Below, one piece after another: positions 46,150 to 58,266 of a stretch of DNA of 64,000 nucleotides (within the stretch, counting starts at the first letter, position 1; each line of letters begins with the position of its first letter). A program made the translations under genes and the position numbers. The DNA is from Lojkania enalia. Taxonomy: Eukaryota; Ascomycota; Dothideomycetes; Pleosporales. The notes below the pieces were generated by a model. That model had not been told where the DNA came from and ran no database searches. It saw only the letters and a list, made by a program, of their open reading frames with translations. The stretch spans positions 62,001 to 126,000 of the forward strand of contig ML986616.1 in NCBI GenBank assembly GCA_010094045.1. Direction: 5' to 3'.

Positions 46150-46915
46150 GAATATTGTGTCGCAACAGAGAAGGATGAAGGAGTCTAGTCATAGCCAGTT
46201 TCGCTACAATTCAGATACCTAGTCAAGGTCCTCAGTCCGGGAAACATATAATCTCCTTATTCATTCCGCTCGTTAACCTTACCCTTGTAAACACATAGAT
46301 GCATAGTTGAAGCTTCGGCATTTCCGAATAGCAGTGGCATCAATGATTTTTCTATAGCAGCATACATATTCAATACCGTCATATGGGTTCATGAATACAT
46401 CTAAAGGTGCCGTGTTAGGTAACTAGAAGGTCTCTAGTCATATCCTAAGCTTTTCTATCTCCACCAATCAAATAAATCAAGCGCTAACATATGCGGAACG
46501 TAAGAACATACATCGGTTGAAAATGCCAATCCAATACCAAATGCTTAGACAGTAATTACCATGATTGAATATCACATCGCTTGTTAGATCGAGAAAGTTC
46601 ACATGAGCTAGAAGTTAGTTCGGTATCTGGGCCCTACTTGTTAGAAACTCTAGGTAAAGGCTTTCTTGATGCGCGACCATCACAATCATTGCTAATGGAA
46701 AATCACTTCTGTGAAAGTCGTAGTACCGGTTGCCATCTGTTCGTTCATTGAATACTTAGACAATCATGAAATTTTTCGTGATGTTTTTTTTAAACTTTGG
46801 AGCCGGGATAGATCTATCCTTCGCTATCCGAAAAAGAATCCAACTATACCTAGTCACGGTTCTTACCATGAATTTAACGCCATTCCTCGGCTCTTTCCTA
46901 GATGCCATGTCTATT
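46150..46915. other. AT-rich gene desert, right part
   Basis: No gene supported. AT-rich with many stops in all frames. It leads into the 3' end of the DJ-1 gene. Confidence 0.4.
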
Positions 46916-47900
46916 CTAGACATCAATAGCATCAACCGTAACGCCCTTGACCCAGGTATATTGCATAACACGAGCAACCTCGAGGGCTGACTCATGAGAA
47001 ACCAAGGAACCCACAAGATACAAGCTAGCATCCAGGCCAGCTGTCACTCCTCCCGTTGTAAGAATTCGCATGCCTCCCAGCGGCATGGAAGCGCGTCGAG
47101 CAATTGATTCGCGCCGGCGAGACTCACGCCAGGCGTTGCTGCCCTTCCGAGCGATTGACTTCCTCCTTGCGTGTTGTGTATTCGCACCCGCGGGTTGCTT
47201 CCGAACGATGTACGGATTGTCGTCGGGGTTCTCACCCAAGTCGAATCGTGCATTGTTAACGACGTATCGCTCTTCCATCACGTCTGTACGCATCGAGAGG
47301 TCGCGAGTCGAGGCCTCTTGACAGATGGTCTCAAGGCGGGTATAGTAGTCGGGGTGGGTAGTGGCGGCGAGACCCTCAAGCATGCCAAGCTGGGCAGGAA
47401 TGAGAGCACCTGTGGAGATGGCTAGCACTGTGCGCTCCTTGGCTGGGTTCTTCTCCTGAAGCTGGACGTAGTTCTTGAGGAGATTGAGCGGCTCGGTCTT
47501 GTTCTTTAGGACGTCGAAGACACCCTCGCCGCCGGGGACGATGATGACATCAAAGTCCTCGATCTCGTCGTTGGCGTCTTCATAATCCATGTCAGCCTTG
47601 ATGGTTAGGCCGTGCGTCGAGGTCATGGCGGCGGAGGGGCCGACAAACTGGCATTCAAAGGCTTTAGAAGCTGCAAGAGAGTGTTAGCAGGACCATAAGG
47701 AGGGTCTCGTTTTCAATTGGTGTCCCGACAGATGGAGCGGTCCAGAGGGGATGCTCACACTTGTCCTTGGGATCGTGGAGGGCACGGCTTAGGGCCTCGA
47801 GTGGGCCAGCGACATCGAGGGTGCCGTAGTCAGGATACAAGGCAAAGAGGACCTTGATAACCTCAATAGGGCCATCAGTGGAGTCAGCAATTGCACTCAT
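46916..47900 (-). CDS. DJ-1/PfpI-family protein with Ser at the nucleophile site
   Basis: Two exons (47759-47900 and 46916-47670) encode 298 residues. The fold markers are present: EVIKVLFALYPDYGTLDVAG (strand 1 and acidic residue region), FDVIIVPGGEGV, and the elbow LAISTGALIPAQLGML followed by AATTHPDY. In amidotransferase-like DJ-1 proteins the elbow is usually VCTGA; here Ser133 stands where the catalytic Cys is expected. Between NPYIVRK and the late GGMRILTTGGVTAG there is an inserted basic segment with RRKS, RRRES and RRAS, three consensus RRxS sites for protein kinase A. Relatives include isonitrile hydratase, glyoxalase III and ThiJ-type regulators, all Cys-dependent. Enzyme activity is therefore doubtful, and a regulatory role is possible but inferred. 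Confidence 0.85.
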
Positions 47901-48594
47901 TTTGACCGATTGCGCTTTGGATGTTGGTGATGGGTGAGGGCGTGCGTCGTATGTGTCGTGTGTGGGTGTGTGCGTGACTGCGTGCTGGCGGGTCAGGTGG
48001 TGGTCAGCTGCGAGAGGGGGAGGGGTGGGCTGACTACTCCCTCGCGCTAAACCCTAGAGAGCTTCCCCAGATTGACCCCGCAATGAATGTAGGACTGGTT
48101 CGTGCAGGGCCCACTCACTCAATACAGAGGATTTGCTTGTGTTGTGGGTGTTTGAATACGGACGGTCAGCGTAGAGCTAGCCAATCGCGGAGGCAAATTT
48201 GAGCTAGCGCTTGCACTAAGTCCAATACAACTGCTTCTTGGTAAAATTTCGCTCGCCTGCGCGGCACGCAAATGCTCTGTACGGGCTGATCACGTTGGGC
48301 TCACGTCACCCTGCAGCGCTGGCCAACAGACCCTGAACAGAAGGTCGAACCATGGACCGAACTACCCATCGCGTCTCTCACGCGGGCCGACTCTCAATTG
48401 TCTCCTGCAGCCATGGATTGAAGGGCTGATATTGATAGAAGCCAGCCGACGCTGTTGAATGAAAATACTATTAAGGGATGCTGACTAGAGAGCAATGTGA
48501 CAGAACCATTGGAAAGCCAACAGGTTAGGGATAAGGACAAAAGCAATGCATGCAGGGCCTTTTGCTGATCGTCGGGGCGGCTTACTCTTTCTCT
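47901..48594. other. Promoter of the DJ-1 gene and 3' flank of the aldolase
   Basis: 694 bases between two minus-strand genes. A GT-rich run (47945-47990, repeated GTGTG) precedes the DJ-1 start codon. No additional gene was seen. Confidence 0.45.
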
Positions 48595-49625
48595 TCAGTC
48601 GTCCCCTGCAGGACATTCGTTCCTATAGAGAGGATTCACCTCAACTTCTCGACACCACAACTCCCATGGTCGGGCGAGAGTGCTTTGGTTAGCTTCCCAT
48701 GCGTCATGCAGTTCCCTCTCGCTCAAGTACTTTAGGTCGCCTTCAGTCTTCGCCTTCGCAGACTTGATCTTCCCACCGCCCTCGACGTCGATCTTGCCTT
48801 CTAATATTTGTCCATAATACGCATTACGAACAGCCAATGCCTTCGTTTGCGTCTGTGCCGCCTCCTTCGTATAGACAGCCTGGTATACTGCCTCCTCGAT
48901 ACTGCGAGCCGCTGTTGTGAAGCCGTGCCCCTGCATTAGAATAACGGCATAGTCGGGGTCTCGGGACGGGTCGGGGGGTGTGCCCGCTATTTGAGTGGGT
49001 AGCGCGGAGCGGACTTTGGAGTATATGAAGCCTGTAGAAGTTGTAGGCTTGAAGGCTGCTGAGAGCGAGGCACCGAGGGTAGTGTTGCGGACAAGGAGGT
49101 CGTGCTTCGATCCACTAGGGTAATGCTGCGCGATATCCCATACGGGTACATTATTGCCTGCCGACGGTCAAGGCGTTTGGAGATGCAGCACAGGGGGAGA
49201 TGCGCAGAGATGGGTGACATACCCAGGAAGCCCGCCATGTGAATCGTCGACTTGAGTGGCACTCCACTCACACAATAGGGTAGGATATCGCGGCAATGGC
49301 TATGCACGACGCTGTTGATGGCCGGAAACCGCTTGTAGATTTCGCTGTGAATGTAGCGCTCAATGTACCCAGGTTTTGCATCCTTCTCTACCGCGCTCGC
49401 ATCTTCCACATTGTACTCGATCAAATCATCGGGCGAGCTGATTAGTGCAGGTGCTCGGTTGCGCGGCATCCAGAAGGTTGCGGGGTTGTCGGGGCTGCGC
49501 ACCGAGATGTGGCCGTATGCGTCGAGGATGCCATGATGATGAAGAATATGGCAGGCGGTGACAAGACCTTTGAACAGGTCCTCAAGGCCGACCTTTTCGC
49601 GTTTCGGGAAGTATCCAGCCGACAT
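48595..49625 (-). CDS. Class II aldolase/adducin-family protein
   Basis: Two exons (49223-49625... joined through intron 49158-49222 to 48595-49157) encode 321 residues. The aldolase II fold shows GLVTACHILHHHGILDAYGH, SVRSPDNPATFWMPRN, INSVVHSHCRDILPY with the metal-binding His pair, and later HDLLVRN and VILMQGHGFTTAARS with a third His. These are the zinc ligands of L-fuculose-phosphate aldolase-type enzymes. The fungal branch (often annotated as class II aldolase/adducin domain protein) has no assigned substrate. An ATG 156 bases upstream (49781) would add an Arg-rich leader that could be a mitochondrial presequence; the start at 49625 is preferred because family homology begins at SAGYFPKREK. 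Confidence 0.87.
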
Positions 49626-50519
49626 TGCGTGTGAGATGCGTAGGAAGGAGCATGGCAGGCGTCTACTTGCGGGTGCGCTGGTGTTTCTTTTGCGACGGGA
49701 TGCTCGATGACGCACTGGCAAGAGAGTGGGCGGAGACAGTCTAGGCCTTGATAGGCCATGCTTGATCTCAGCCTCAACCACAAAACCTCAACTTCGTCAC
49801 CCTAAACATCCTGTGAATTTAAAATGCCCTTCTCTATTGTTTGTACTATTGTAGAGCCCCCGTATTCAGCTGATCTGTGTTCGATGTCTTGCCCATCCTC
49901 AGGTCTGACAACTCCACCTCTATAGCCCCGAGATGTATGTCATGCAGGTAATGTTCCCATCTTATGCCAAAACATTTTATCATTAAAGACCTTACAAGTC
50001 GTTCGACAATCCAATGTTCTCGTCATTAAATCATAGGACGGAGCTATTGTCGGCAAGTGCCGAGATGCCAAGCTGCCCATATTGTTTCCTCCGGCCTAAT
50101 CTCTTCGAAGCACCTTCTTCCGCCACTACTGTTTCGTTAATCATCGCTTTAGGATATCCTTCCTTGAAAGCCGTGACAGAAGACCGCAATTGATGCCGCG
50201 AACAATATGCGGGAGATTTGAGAATGAGCAGGATACCCGGACTTATCGAATAATATACAATAAACCAGGTTTATCTCGCACTAGAACGGTGTTTCCGGGA
50301 TTAGCAACGCCCATGCACTCTACAACAATTTCAGCGCCTTATGGAGCGGGCGGCTCAGTGGCCTAAATCTAAGGGTCCCTGCGGAGATGAAGAGCATTCG
50401 GAGAAACTTGCACCGAGAAACCCCCTCTCATGAGCCTACTATAAACGCTGGACAAGAATCATTTCCTTGCCATTCTCTCTTGTAGGTTATGGAATAATTT
50501 GCCGACACATTCGTTCATC
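49626..50519. promoter_or_regulatory. Divergent promoter region of the aldolase and PL4 genes
   Basis: About 0.9 kb between start codons on opposite strands. TATAAA at 50440-50445 lies 75 bases before the PL4 ATG and is a likely TATA box, as is common for inducible cell-wall enzyme genes. No gene within. Confidence 0.55.
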
Positions 50520-52356
50520 ATGTTTCTTCGCTCTGTCTTGCTGGCAATATCGGCCTTCTCTTCTTCTGCGTTCGCTGCGTTCGGCATCACGACGTCGGGA
50601 AGCGCCTATGTCATCGATGCTGGCTCCTCGAATCCTTTAGTAGTTTCTGTGAACAGGAATACTTGCGATATCACCTCAATTCTCTACCGTGGGGAGGAGT
50701 TCCAATATTCCAGCCAGTATTCACATATATCGTCTGGATTAGGCAGTGCGACAGTAACGGCGGAGACTATAAGCGGTAAGTTTTATTTCGAGTCAGAATG
50801 AGACGCATATAAGCTAGAATGGTACCCTGCTTAAAAGTGTACCATTGCCCACTGGAATGGGGCTTGAGCTGGGAGAATGGGTTACTGCAGTTTTCACCCC
50901 GTTGCAACAATGTTACAATCACCCCGCTATGCTCTAGAAAGTTATTCCAGAGCCTAAGCGTGGATTCCTCACTTTCGTCATCCTGGCAGAGCTGATAAGT
51001 GCAGGCCAATATGCTAAAATAACTTGCACAACCTCAACTCTTACACATTACATCGTTGTCAGATCTGGCGACAGCATAATATTTATGGCCACTCACACCA
51101 CGGCTGAGCCTTCCGTTGGGGAATTGCGTTTCATTGCCCGTCTCCAGTCGTCGAAACTTCCTCTGGAGTATCCCTTCGGCTCAGCATCTACTACCGGGGG
51201 CTCGAGCTCCACCGTCGAAGGCTCGGACGTCTTCGTGGTAAATGGCCAAACCCGAAGCAAATTCTACTCGAGTGAGCGCTTCATCGACGACCACACCCAC
51301 TGCGTGTACCGTGACAACGACGCCATCCACGCTTGCATACTCCTGAACTCCCAGTCCTACGAGGCCTCGTCCGGTGGTCCATTTTTCAGAGACATCAATT
51401 CCAACAATGCCGGTGCTGCCACGAACCTCTACTTCTACATGAACTCCGGCCACGTACAGACGGAGAGTTGGAGAATGGGTCTGCACGGCCCATACGCTCT
51501 TAGCTTCTCTCGATCCGGGATCCCGGACGGCAAGACTATGGATACCTCATTCTTCGCAGACCTCGGGGTAAAGGGGTACGTGTCAGCGTCTCAGAGAGGT
51601 ACTGTAACAGGCACCGCAACAGGCATCGCCTCCACATTCGAAAAGGTCCTGCACTGGTACAACGCAGACGCGCAATACTGGGTCTATGCCTCTAGCAACG
51701 GGGCCTTCACCTCGCCGGCCATGAAACCAGGAACCTACACCCAGGTGCTGTACCAAGGCGAACTCAAAGTCGCTTCATCCACTGTCACCGTCTCCGCCGG
51801 CAGAGCGACAACCGCGAACATCGCCGCGACATCCTCGACCCGGAGCACGATTTGGCAGATTGGAGACTGGGACGGCACGCCAAAGGACTTTAGGAATGCA
51901 GATAAGCAGCTCCGTATGCATCCCTCTGATTCGCGCATGAGCTCGTGGGGTCCCCTGACGTATACTGTTGGCTCATCGACCCTCGATTCCGTCCCCATGG
52001 CACTCTTCAAAGGGCTCAACGCCCCGCTGACCATCAAGTTCACCCTCACAGCCGCGCAAGCCTCCGGCGCAGCTACCCTCCGCATCGGAACCACGCTGTC
52101 TTTCGCCGGTGCGCGCCCGACTGTCAGCGTCAATTCGTTCAGTGGCGCTACGCCACCTGCCCCTACGAAAATCAACTCCAGGGGTGTGACGAGGGGTGCG
52201 TATCGCGGTTTCGGAGAGGTGTATGATGTGGCTATTCCTACGGGGACGCTGGTTAGCGGGAGCAACACGGTCACGATTTACGTTGCAAGTGGGAGCTCGG
52301 GAGATATGTATCTCGCACCGAATGTGATTTTGGATGCCATTGAGCTGTTTAGGTAG
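50520..52356 (+). CDS. Rhamnogalacturonan lyase, polysaccharide lyase family 4
   Basis: Two exons (intron 50776-51004, an unusually long 229 nt) encode 535 residues, close to the usual 527 of RglA-type enzymes. The signal peptide is [19 protein letters not shown], then the mature start [16 protein letters not shown]. The catalytic beta domain includes [64 protein letters not shown] and [11 protein letters not shown]. The middle FnIII-like and C-terminal CBM-like domains show [37 protein letters not shown] and [20 protein letters not shown], then [15 protein letters not shown]. The enzyme cleaves the rhamnose-galacturonate backbone of pectin by beta-elimination. The second exon is a single long frame of over 1300 nt. 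Confidence 0.95.
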
Positions 52357-55300
52357 AGATGGATGGGTAGGGAGGCTGCGGGAGAGTAGAAAAGGCGAGG
52401 ATGGGACGATTCTAGCATTTAGATTTTTCGTTGTAAATACTGTTTTGGCTGTGGTAGTGTACATAGTTTGTATTTTGAGAAGTGGTTGTAGTCTAGGAGG
52501 AAAGAATAAGACAGTGATATATAAAAGAGTGCATGTGTTGTATCCTTATAAGGTATTCTTGTTTGTATGTGTACTATAGATGTTGTTCAAAAGCATAAGC
52601 TTACTAAATACGAGATATAAGAGACGATGAAAAGAATGAACGTTAATCTGTAAGGCGAGGAGCCACTTCCTCAGTAAGCGGTGAGCTGATGCAGCAATCT
52701 CCACGCTGAACCGAATATTTTCCGTACTTTTGATTCAATGTCTTGCGTTGCTCTTTCAAATCTCAAGATTCGGGGCTTGCGCTCTATAGCGGCCGAGGAG
52801 TTTGACGGAAGAACACAACATCATAGGTATTTTCCCTGCATGACCAAGCAAGCTGCGTCTGACCAAATCCTGTGCTACAAACATTCGAATTTTTCGGATG
52901 GGCTTTAATTGAGTCATTCCCCTCGCGTTGGGCTTTAATTTCAACTCACCTCACCCAACTCGCTATGGCAAAGCGCATTCACTGATGGTCAAGTCGGGCT
53001 TCACCGGAATTTCGTCGCTACGAAGTAAATGCCAGGTTCGGCGCGCTACCACCGAGAACCTTGCATCAGCAGCTTACACCAGCGTGTACAGTTTCGATAT
53101 TTGACTGACTCGTCTCCGAATACCGGATGGTGCGGTGTTACCGAGACGAACCGGTCTCTTCGGAACCCTCTCATGTCAGGCGGCTGGGACAGCCTACCAA
53201 CCAATCAATCAATCAATCAATCAACCCTCTCATGTCAACGGCGACCAAAGCAGGGAATTGTCCTCGGAGGATCCACGGCCTTTTAGGGCTGTGGAGCTAA
53301 ATTTACTTGATAGCCTATGCGCACATAGGTATATTTTCTTAGGCCCTAGTTAGAAAACGTCGCGTGCGGATTACCGGACGTTCAAAAGCCTGGCAGGCGG
53401 CAGTGATGGCGAGCCTGCCGATCCCGCCCGGAATGAACCACCCCCTCGGGGAGTCGAGGGACGCTATCCCACGCTCTCAGCCCTTCGTGTTAGGCGCGCA
53501 TGACTCGTAACCTGGATTCAGGGTCAAAATTGAAGAGAGCTGAGAGGTCCTTCATTCGCGGCCGATCCCGGAACGGACGCTAGAAGCCCATTTCAATCCC
53601 GGAACGTCAAGGAAGAAATATTAGCGGAAAGTGAACGTGAGAGACATGCTGATCGCAGAGATATGTGGGCTTCAGGCGTCCACGGGGTGCCTCGGGGCAA
53701 GTTCCTATTTCTTTTTGCAAGGGACTTTGGCGGGCGATTCTAAGCCTCTGCATTTCAACTTACAAACGTGGCAATGTCTGGAAGATCAAACTGGCCTAAA
53801 ATGAGACAATGAACTGCGGAGATCGCCACAATTGCTGCGCAGACTGATCGTTCGTATGAGAGACGATGGTTCGAAGTACATGATAGATAAGGTAGGTGCT
53901 GGTTGGTTGCCCGGTTCTTCGCGAGCGAAAGAGAAATTTTTGAGGGCTGATGAAGAGTGGTTGCGTTTGAAAGACCTTCGACCCGGGGTAGTGGTTGACA
54001 TGTACGCCAGGTGAGACCGGGGATTGCAGAACGTGACTGCGCGAAGACGCGTTTACCGCCGAAATTGTGGTGCGTGCCATGTCAGACAAGGCATCCAATA
54101 GCCCCATACTAGCCGTTCTGATCTTTTGAATTCAACCGACCAATAATTGGGCACATAATGTCTGTGAAAGTGGGTGACTTCAGGAAAAATAGGCGAGCAC
54201 ATTACTCGCGTCGAGACCCGAGCATATGGTAGGCTAACTAAATACTCTCGAGAGTGCCTGCTATCGAGACTCTTAACATAGTCAACAGCAGCCCGAAGTC
54301 GGCTGTTTGATTGTGTCCTAGAATTTACTTACAACCACGACAAGTTGGAAGCCGCCTCGGCCGAGTCAATGCTTGGGATAAAATCCAATTGAGTTGTCCA
54401 GCTCTTTGTAACTTTTCAAATTAGATCCCTGGCAGTGGCAAAAGCAATAGCTCTCGAGTTAAGGTTAGAAAATCTGGCTGAGTGGGCAATCGATCCTCTC
54501 GGCGGATCAGGAAAGTAACTGACTAGTCAGATATCTTCGAATAGCTCGTAAAGGAAATGTGATTTATAAGCTGATAGAAAATGTCGAATTCCTATTAGGA
54601 GCTATCATGTGGAGTATATCCTCTATATTAGTCAATGTATATATAGATTGTTATATCCTGAATGGCAAATTGTTACACTCACCATTTTCAATTTTCCGAA
54701 TCGCAGTCGTCTTCACCATATTCATCTTCGTTTGTTCCTCTGTCTCCAATTAGGTTGCTAAGACTTAGCGAGCAATAAAACTTTAGGTCATTAAGACCCC
54801 TTGATTAGGCTAACACATCGTTTAGTTTGGCGCAAACGGCGGTTCTTATTTATATTACTACCTCCTATGTCTAGGGTAGCCATCTCAAAATAGATAATAG
54901 AGCCGCTGCTAGTTGACGCATATGTACGAAGTTAGCCTTAACGGTCGGGTGGACTAATGTACTAGAGCATTATATTTCCCAAGGAACTCTAATTTTAGCA
55001 GCCAGAAGTAGAGATTCTCGGCGGAAGTCGTAGCTATACAGCTAAGTGACCCTTTTGTGGGGCACGTCCGTTACTTCCCTATGAATGGTAATCAGCGTTC
55101 ACGCCGCGATCAGAATCCTAATTTTGCAGCATTCGTCAAAAAATTTTGGCAAAAGCTTTGGCGTCTCGGATGAATATAGATGAAATAACGGACAATATTA
55201 TTATATACTGTGTGATTCTTGCTGCTTCAATAGCATTGGTTGGCTAAAGACAAAGTAGCATTGTTTCTGGGCGATTAGTCTAAGTATGCAACGTATTTGC

Positions 55301-57738
55301 CGTTGGCCAGTAGACATACCTCCTGTTAGGCGACTAGGTTCTGCGTGTAGCTCGCCAATGTATGAGAATGTGTAATGGCATACTGCAGAAGTTGTATGCG
55401 TACTGTACAGCTTAGACATAGGATAATTGGATTATTCCCATTTTTCATAGCGAATCTACGATCTATAATGCTATTGAAATTCAGCTTTATAAGCGGCTCG
55501 ATAGTCTAGGGTAAGCTTTTAAAAGTCTCTATGACGAAACTAGTAACGGCACAGGAAATAGAAAACGTTGCAGCCAAGTCTATATATATCAAGCGGATAA
55601 GTCGTGTGGGGTATGCATTGAATAAATATGTGTCGGTAATTGGGTTAGAAATAGGCGGAGTGAATCGATGACGCTAAAAAGAGACAGTTTCTAGTGAATG
55701 TGCTTCGGGCTGAGAACACAGAAGATGATATCGAATAGGTAGTCAAGCTGTTCCGGTTGCGCACAAGAGGCATACATGCAATAATTCAAGAACCGCCACC
55801 ATTAAGCTTATGTGTCAGACTGTGAATGGTGGGGTTCCACCAGGGTTAGGGTTGGGTTGAGTGATATGGCAATAGGCTCTGACAAACGATAGCGACGACG
55901 TCGTCGTGGCTTCGCATTGCTCGGGCGTGGAACGTTTGCTCTTACGCACGTCCCGCGGCGGGTAATTGGCCAATATGGTCTCTATATGCTGATGCCGGCT
56001 AGCTTGGGGCGGAAGGAGAATGGAGCTGCACAAAGGAGGTGCTGCGTAACACGACAAGCCGCCGCGGACGGCTGATTCCTGAGCCCTGTGAGAGCGCCCG
56101 GTTTGCAGCGATGCTAGTCAGCGAGCTCGCGGCACGCCATTGAAGACGGCCCGTGGCTACGCCGCAATGCACAGTCCGACAGAGAGATAGCAGCAGCCGA
56201 CGAAGGATCGGGGGTGGACGGGGAACAGGTGTTTTGCGGTTGAGACGCTGGGCTTGCAGCTTACACACCGATCGGAGCTCGTGGCCGTGCCTGTGTGACT
56301 TTGTTGCTCAATGGGATCGCATGCCGCGAGCAGTGGCCCGTCTGCAAGGGGCTGTTTTGCAGTAAGTATACAGGTATGTAATGGGCGGAGTACAGTACGA
56401 GAAGCGGAGAGACGAAGCGCACCCGAGCAGGCAGAGCGTCGGCCACTGTCCGCTATGACGCCCCCCCCCCCGCTGTAGGCCGGAGACGTGCGTCTTTGCG
56501 CCAGAGACCCACCCTCTTCCCGCGGGCTGATCGGCTGTGGCTTTGGTCAGCAATTATTGCCCTGGTTCCGCGGCATTGCACGGGCGTGCTGACTTTTCGT
56601 TGCCAGCGTCGATGTTCTGGCCTGCTTCTCACCAATCCAGTCTTCTCTCACCCAACTCAGCATCCACTGCTGCCCGGGGAAGACGACCCGCTCCCGCCTG
56701 ACGGTCGTGTATGTACATATGTACGGAGCTTGCTCCGGCCCTTAGCCGTCTGGCGCTTTTCGTGTGCTGCGCTGTCCCTGTGCTTGGTTGGGGTTCTCTT
56801 GACATCCCACCACTCCAGGGTTCAATTCACCCTCCTATTTGGCGCTAGCCTAGTACGGTCAAGCGCTGGCTGCAGGGCGCTCTCATCCACAAGGTGTCGG
56901 CACGTCTCTATGGATCGAAGCTGTTAATAGAAAATTTTCATGTTGATGTGCGAGTTCTGATTGGTTGGACAATCAATTGCACCCAGAAGGGTAACTAGAC
57001 CTGATCGCGTCAAGGTACCAACATCCATAAAGAAGTGCCAACATCCTGTGCCTCGCCGCCCAGCACGCTCCCCTGCCAGCCCCGGTCGATCTACGTCCTT
57101 CTTTTGCTGGGATTATCCACTTCGTTTTTCTCTCTCGCTTTTCCTAGTCTTGAATTTTCGCCATTTCTTGCGTCGTGCATTCCAGCATATCCTTCACTCA
57201 TTCCCCGTCTGACATACTGTGTTCTCCAATCCCTTCTTACGTACTGTGCTATCACGCAGTGTTCTATGCTTTTGCGCTTACTGCAATTATTGTTTAACAG
57301 CCACCGCGTCGCCGCATATCCATGGCGGCAGCATCTGCACTTCCCTACCCCTGTCCCCCCACAAGCCCAAGAATGAGACGCACATCCATCCCCCACGTCA
57401 ATTGGCGGAAGACAGCTTACTTCTTTCGGAACATCCCCAACGTCGCGGTTCCGTAGTTCCCACAATGCATGGTCCGTGACGCTTAGGCCCGAAACACGTC
57501 CCAAGCTGCTGTACCACCTGGGCGGCGCCGCCTTGGGGAACCACCCCCGACCCGCAAGTCGAATACTATATCAGTCTCCTCAGCCCTTTCGATTCCAAGC
57601 CTCCTAGTCTCGATTTCTCGCCCATTTCCCCCAAGTGCAATTTTTTCTATATCCGTTGGATCACACTGTCCTCTATTCTTTTGCCAATCTTCGTTTCATT
57701 CAATCTTACCTGTAGCGCTTGATATTCTCATATTCTCC
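52357..57738. other. Long gene-poor interval, 5.4 kb
   Basis: No supported gene. 52.4-55.8 kb is AT-rich and repeat-poor; 55.8-57.6 kb is GC-rich with long chance frames on both strands. A 53-codon frame (53856-54014) reading MRDDGSKYMIDKVGAGWL and ending at a strong donor (CAG|GTGAGA) is gene-like but isolated. A run of 11 C lies at 56461-56471. The last 200 bases before 57739 are CT-rich, like a leader. Confidence 0.4.
53164..53237. repeat. (CAAT)n microsatellite between two direct repeats
   Basis: Five to six CAAT units at 53202-53224 are flanked by a 15-bp direct repeat, AACCCTCTCATGTCA, at 53164-53178 and 53223-53237. The arrangement could come from replication slippage or a short duplication. 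Confidence 0.8.
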
Positions 57739-58266
57739 ATGTCGTGGACTTACGCCTATCATCAGATCAATCAGAGCTTTGAGCGAATAGCGATCTGGTA
57801 CAGAGAGTTCATGCATCGAACGGAGCAGGCATTTCGAGAGATGCATCAACGCGTGACATACCTCGAAGAACATCACGCATGGCCCGGCCCGAGTGACGAA
57901 CAGGTCGAACGCATACTCCGGAAGATCCTAGCCGAAAAATTCGGTAATGCTGGAGTCGAGCTGGCGGATAACCCGAACACCACGAACGAGAGGCCATATT
58001 TCGTACAGAAGCCAAACGACGACTTAGCGTTTCCGAAGCCCATTCCGATCGACGGCGCCTCGCTTGCGGTGGATCCCGAGGCCATTCCGTCCAAGACATA
58101 CGGCCAAACATTTCAGATGCTGGAAAGTAAATTGTCTAGCTTCCCGAATATGGATGCGCAAATGAATTCGGCGAACGATCATTCTCAAGAGAGCAGAGCT
58201 ATACCCGCTCAATCCAAAGCCATTACTCAGAGCCCGGGCAACCAGCACCACATTAGGCCTTGGTGA
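57739..58266 (+). CDS. Small orphan protein, helical N-terminus
   Basis: A 175-residue uninterrupted frame from ATG 57739 after a CT-rich leader. I do not recognise it. Residues about 1-80 are strongly helical and charged (INQSFERIAIWYREF, QAFREMHQRVTYLEE, QVERILRKILAEKFG), probably a coiled coil. Residues about 85-175 are disordered and rich in Pro, Asn, Ser and Gln. No signal peptide or membrane segment. Coding is supported by uninterrupted length and the leader, not by homology. It may be a lineage-specific cytoplasmic protein. Confidence 0.6.
   Translation: MSWTYAYHQINQSFERIAIWYREFMHRTEQAFREMHQRVTYLEEHHAWPGPSDEQVERILRKILAEKFGNAGVELADNPNTTNERPYFVQKPNDDLAFPKPIPIDGASLAVDPEAIPSKTYGQTFQMLESKLSSFPNMDAQMNSANDHSQESRAIPAQSKAITQSPGNQHHIRPW

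Noticed and set aside
55840..55860. Telomere-like GGGTTAGGGTTGGGTTG
   Set aside because: Less than three units and imperfect, with no array or chromosome-end context, so probably chance.
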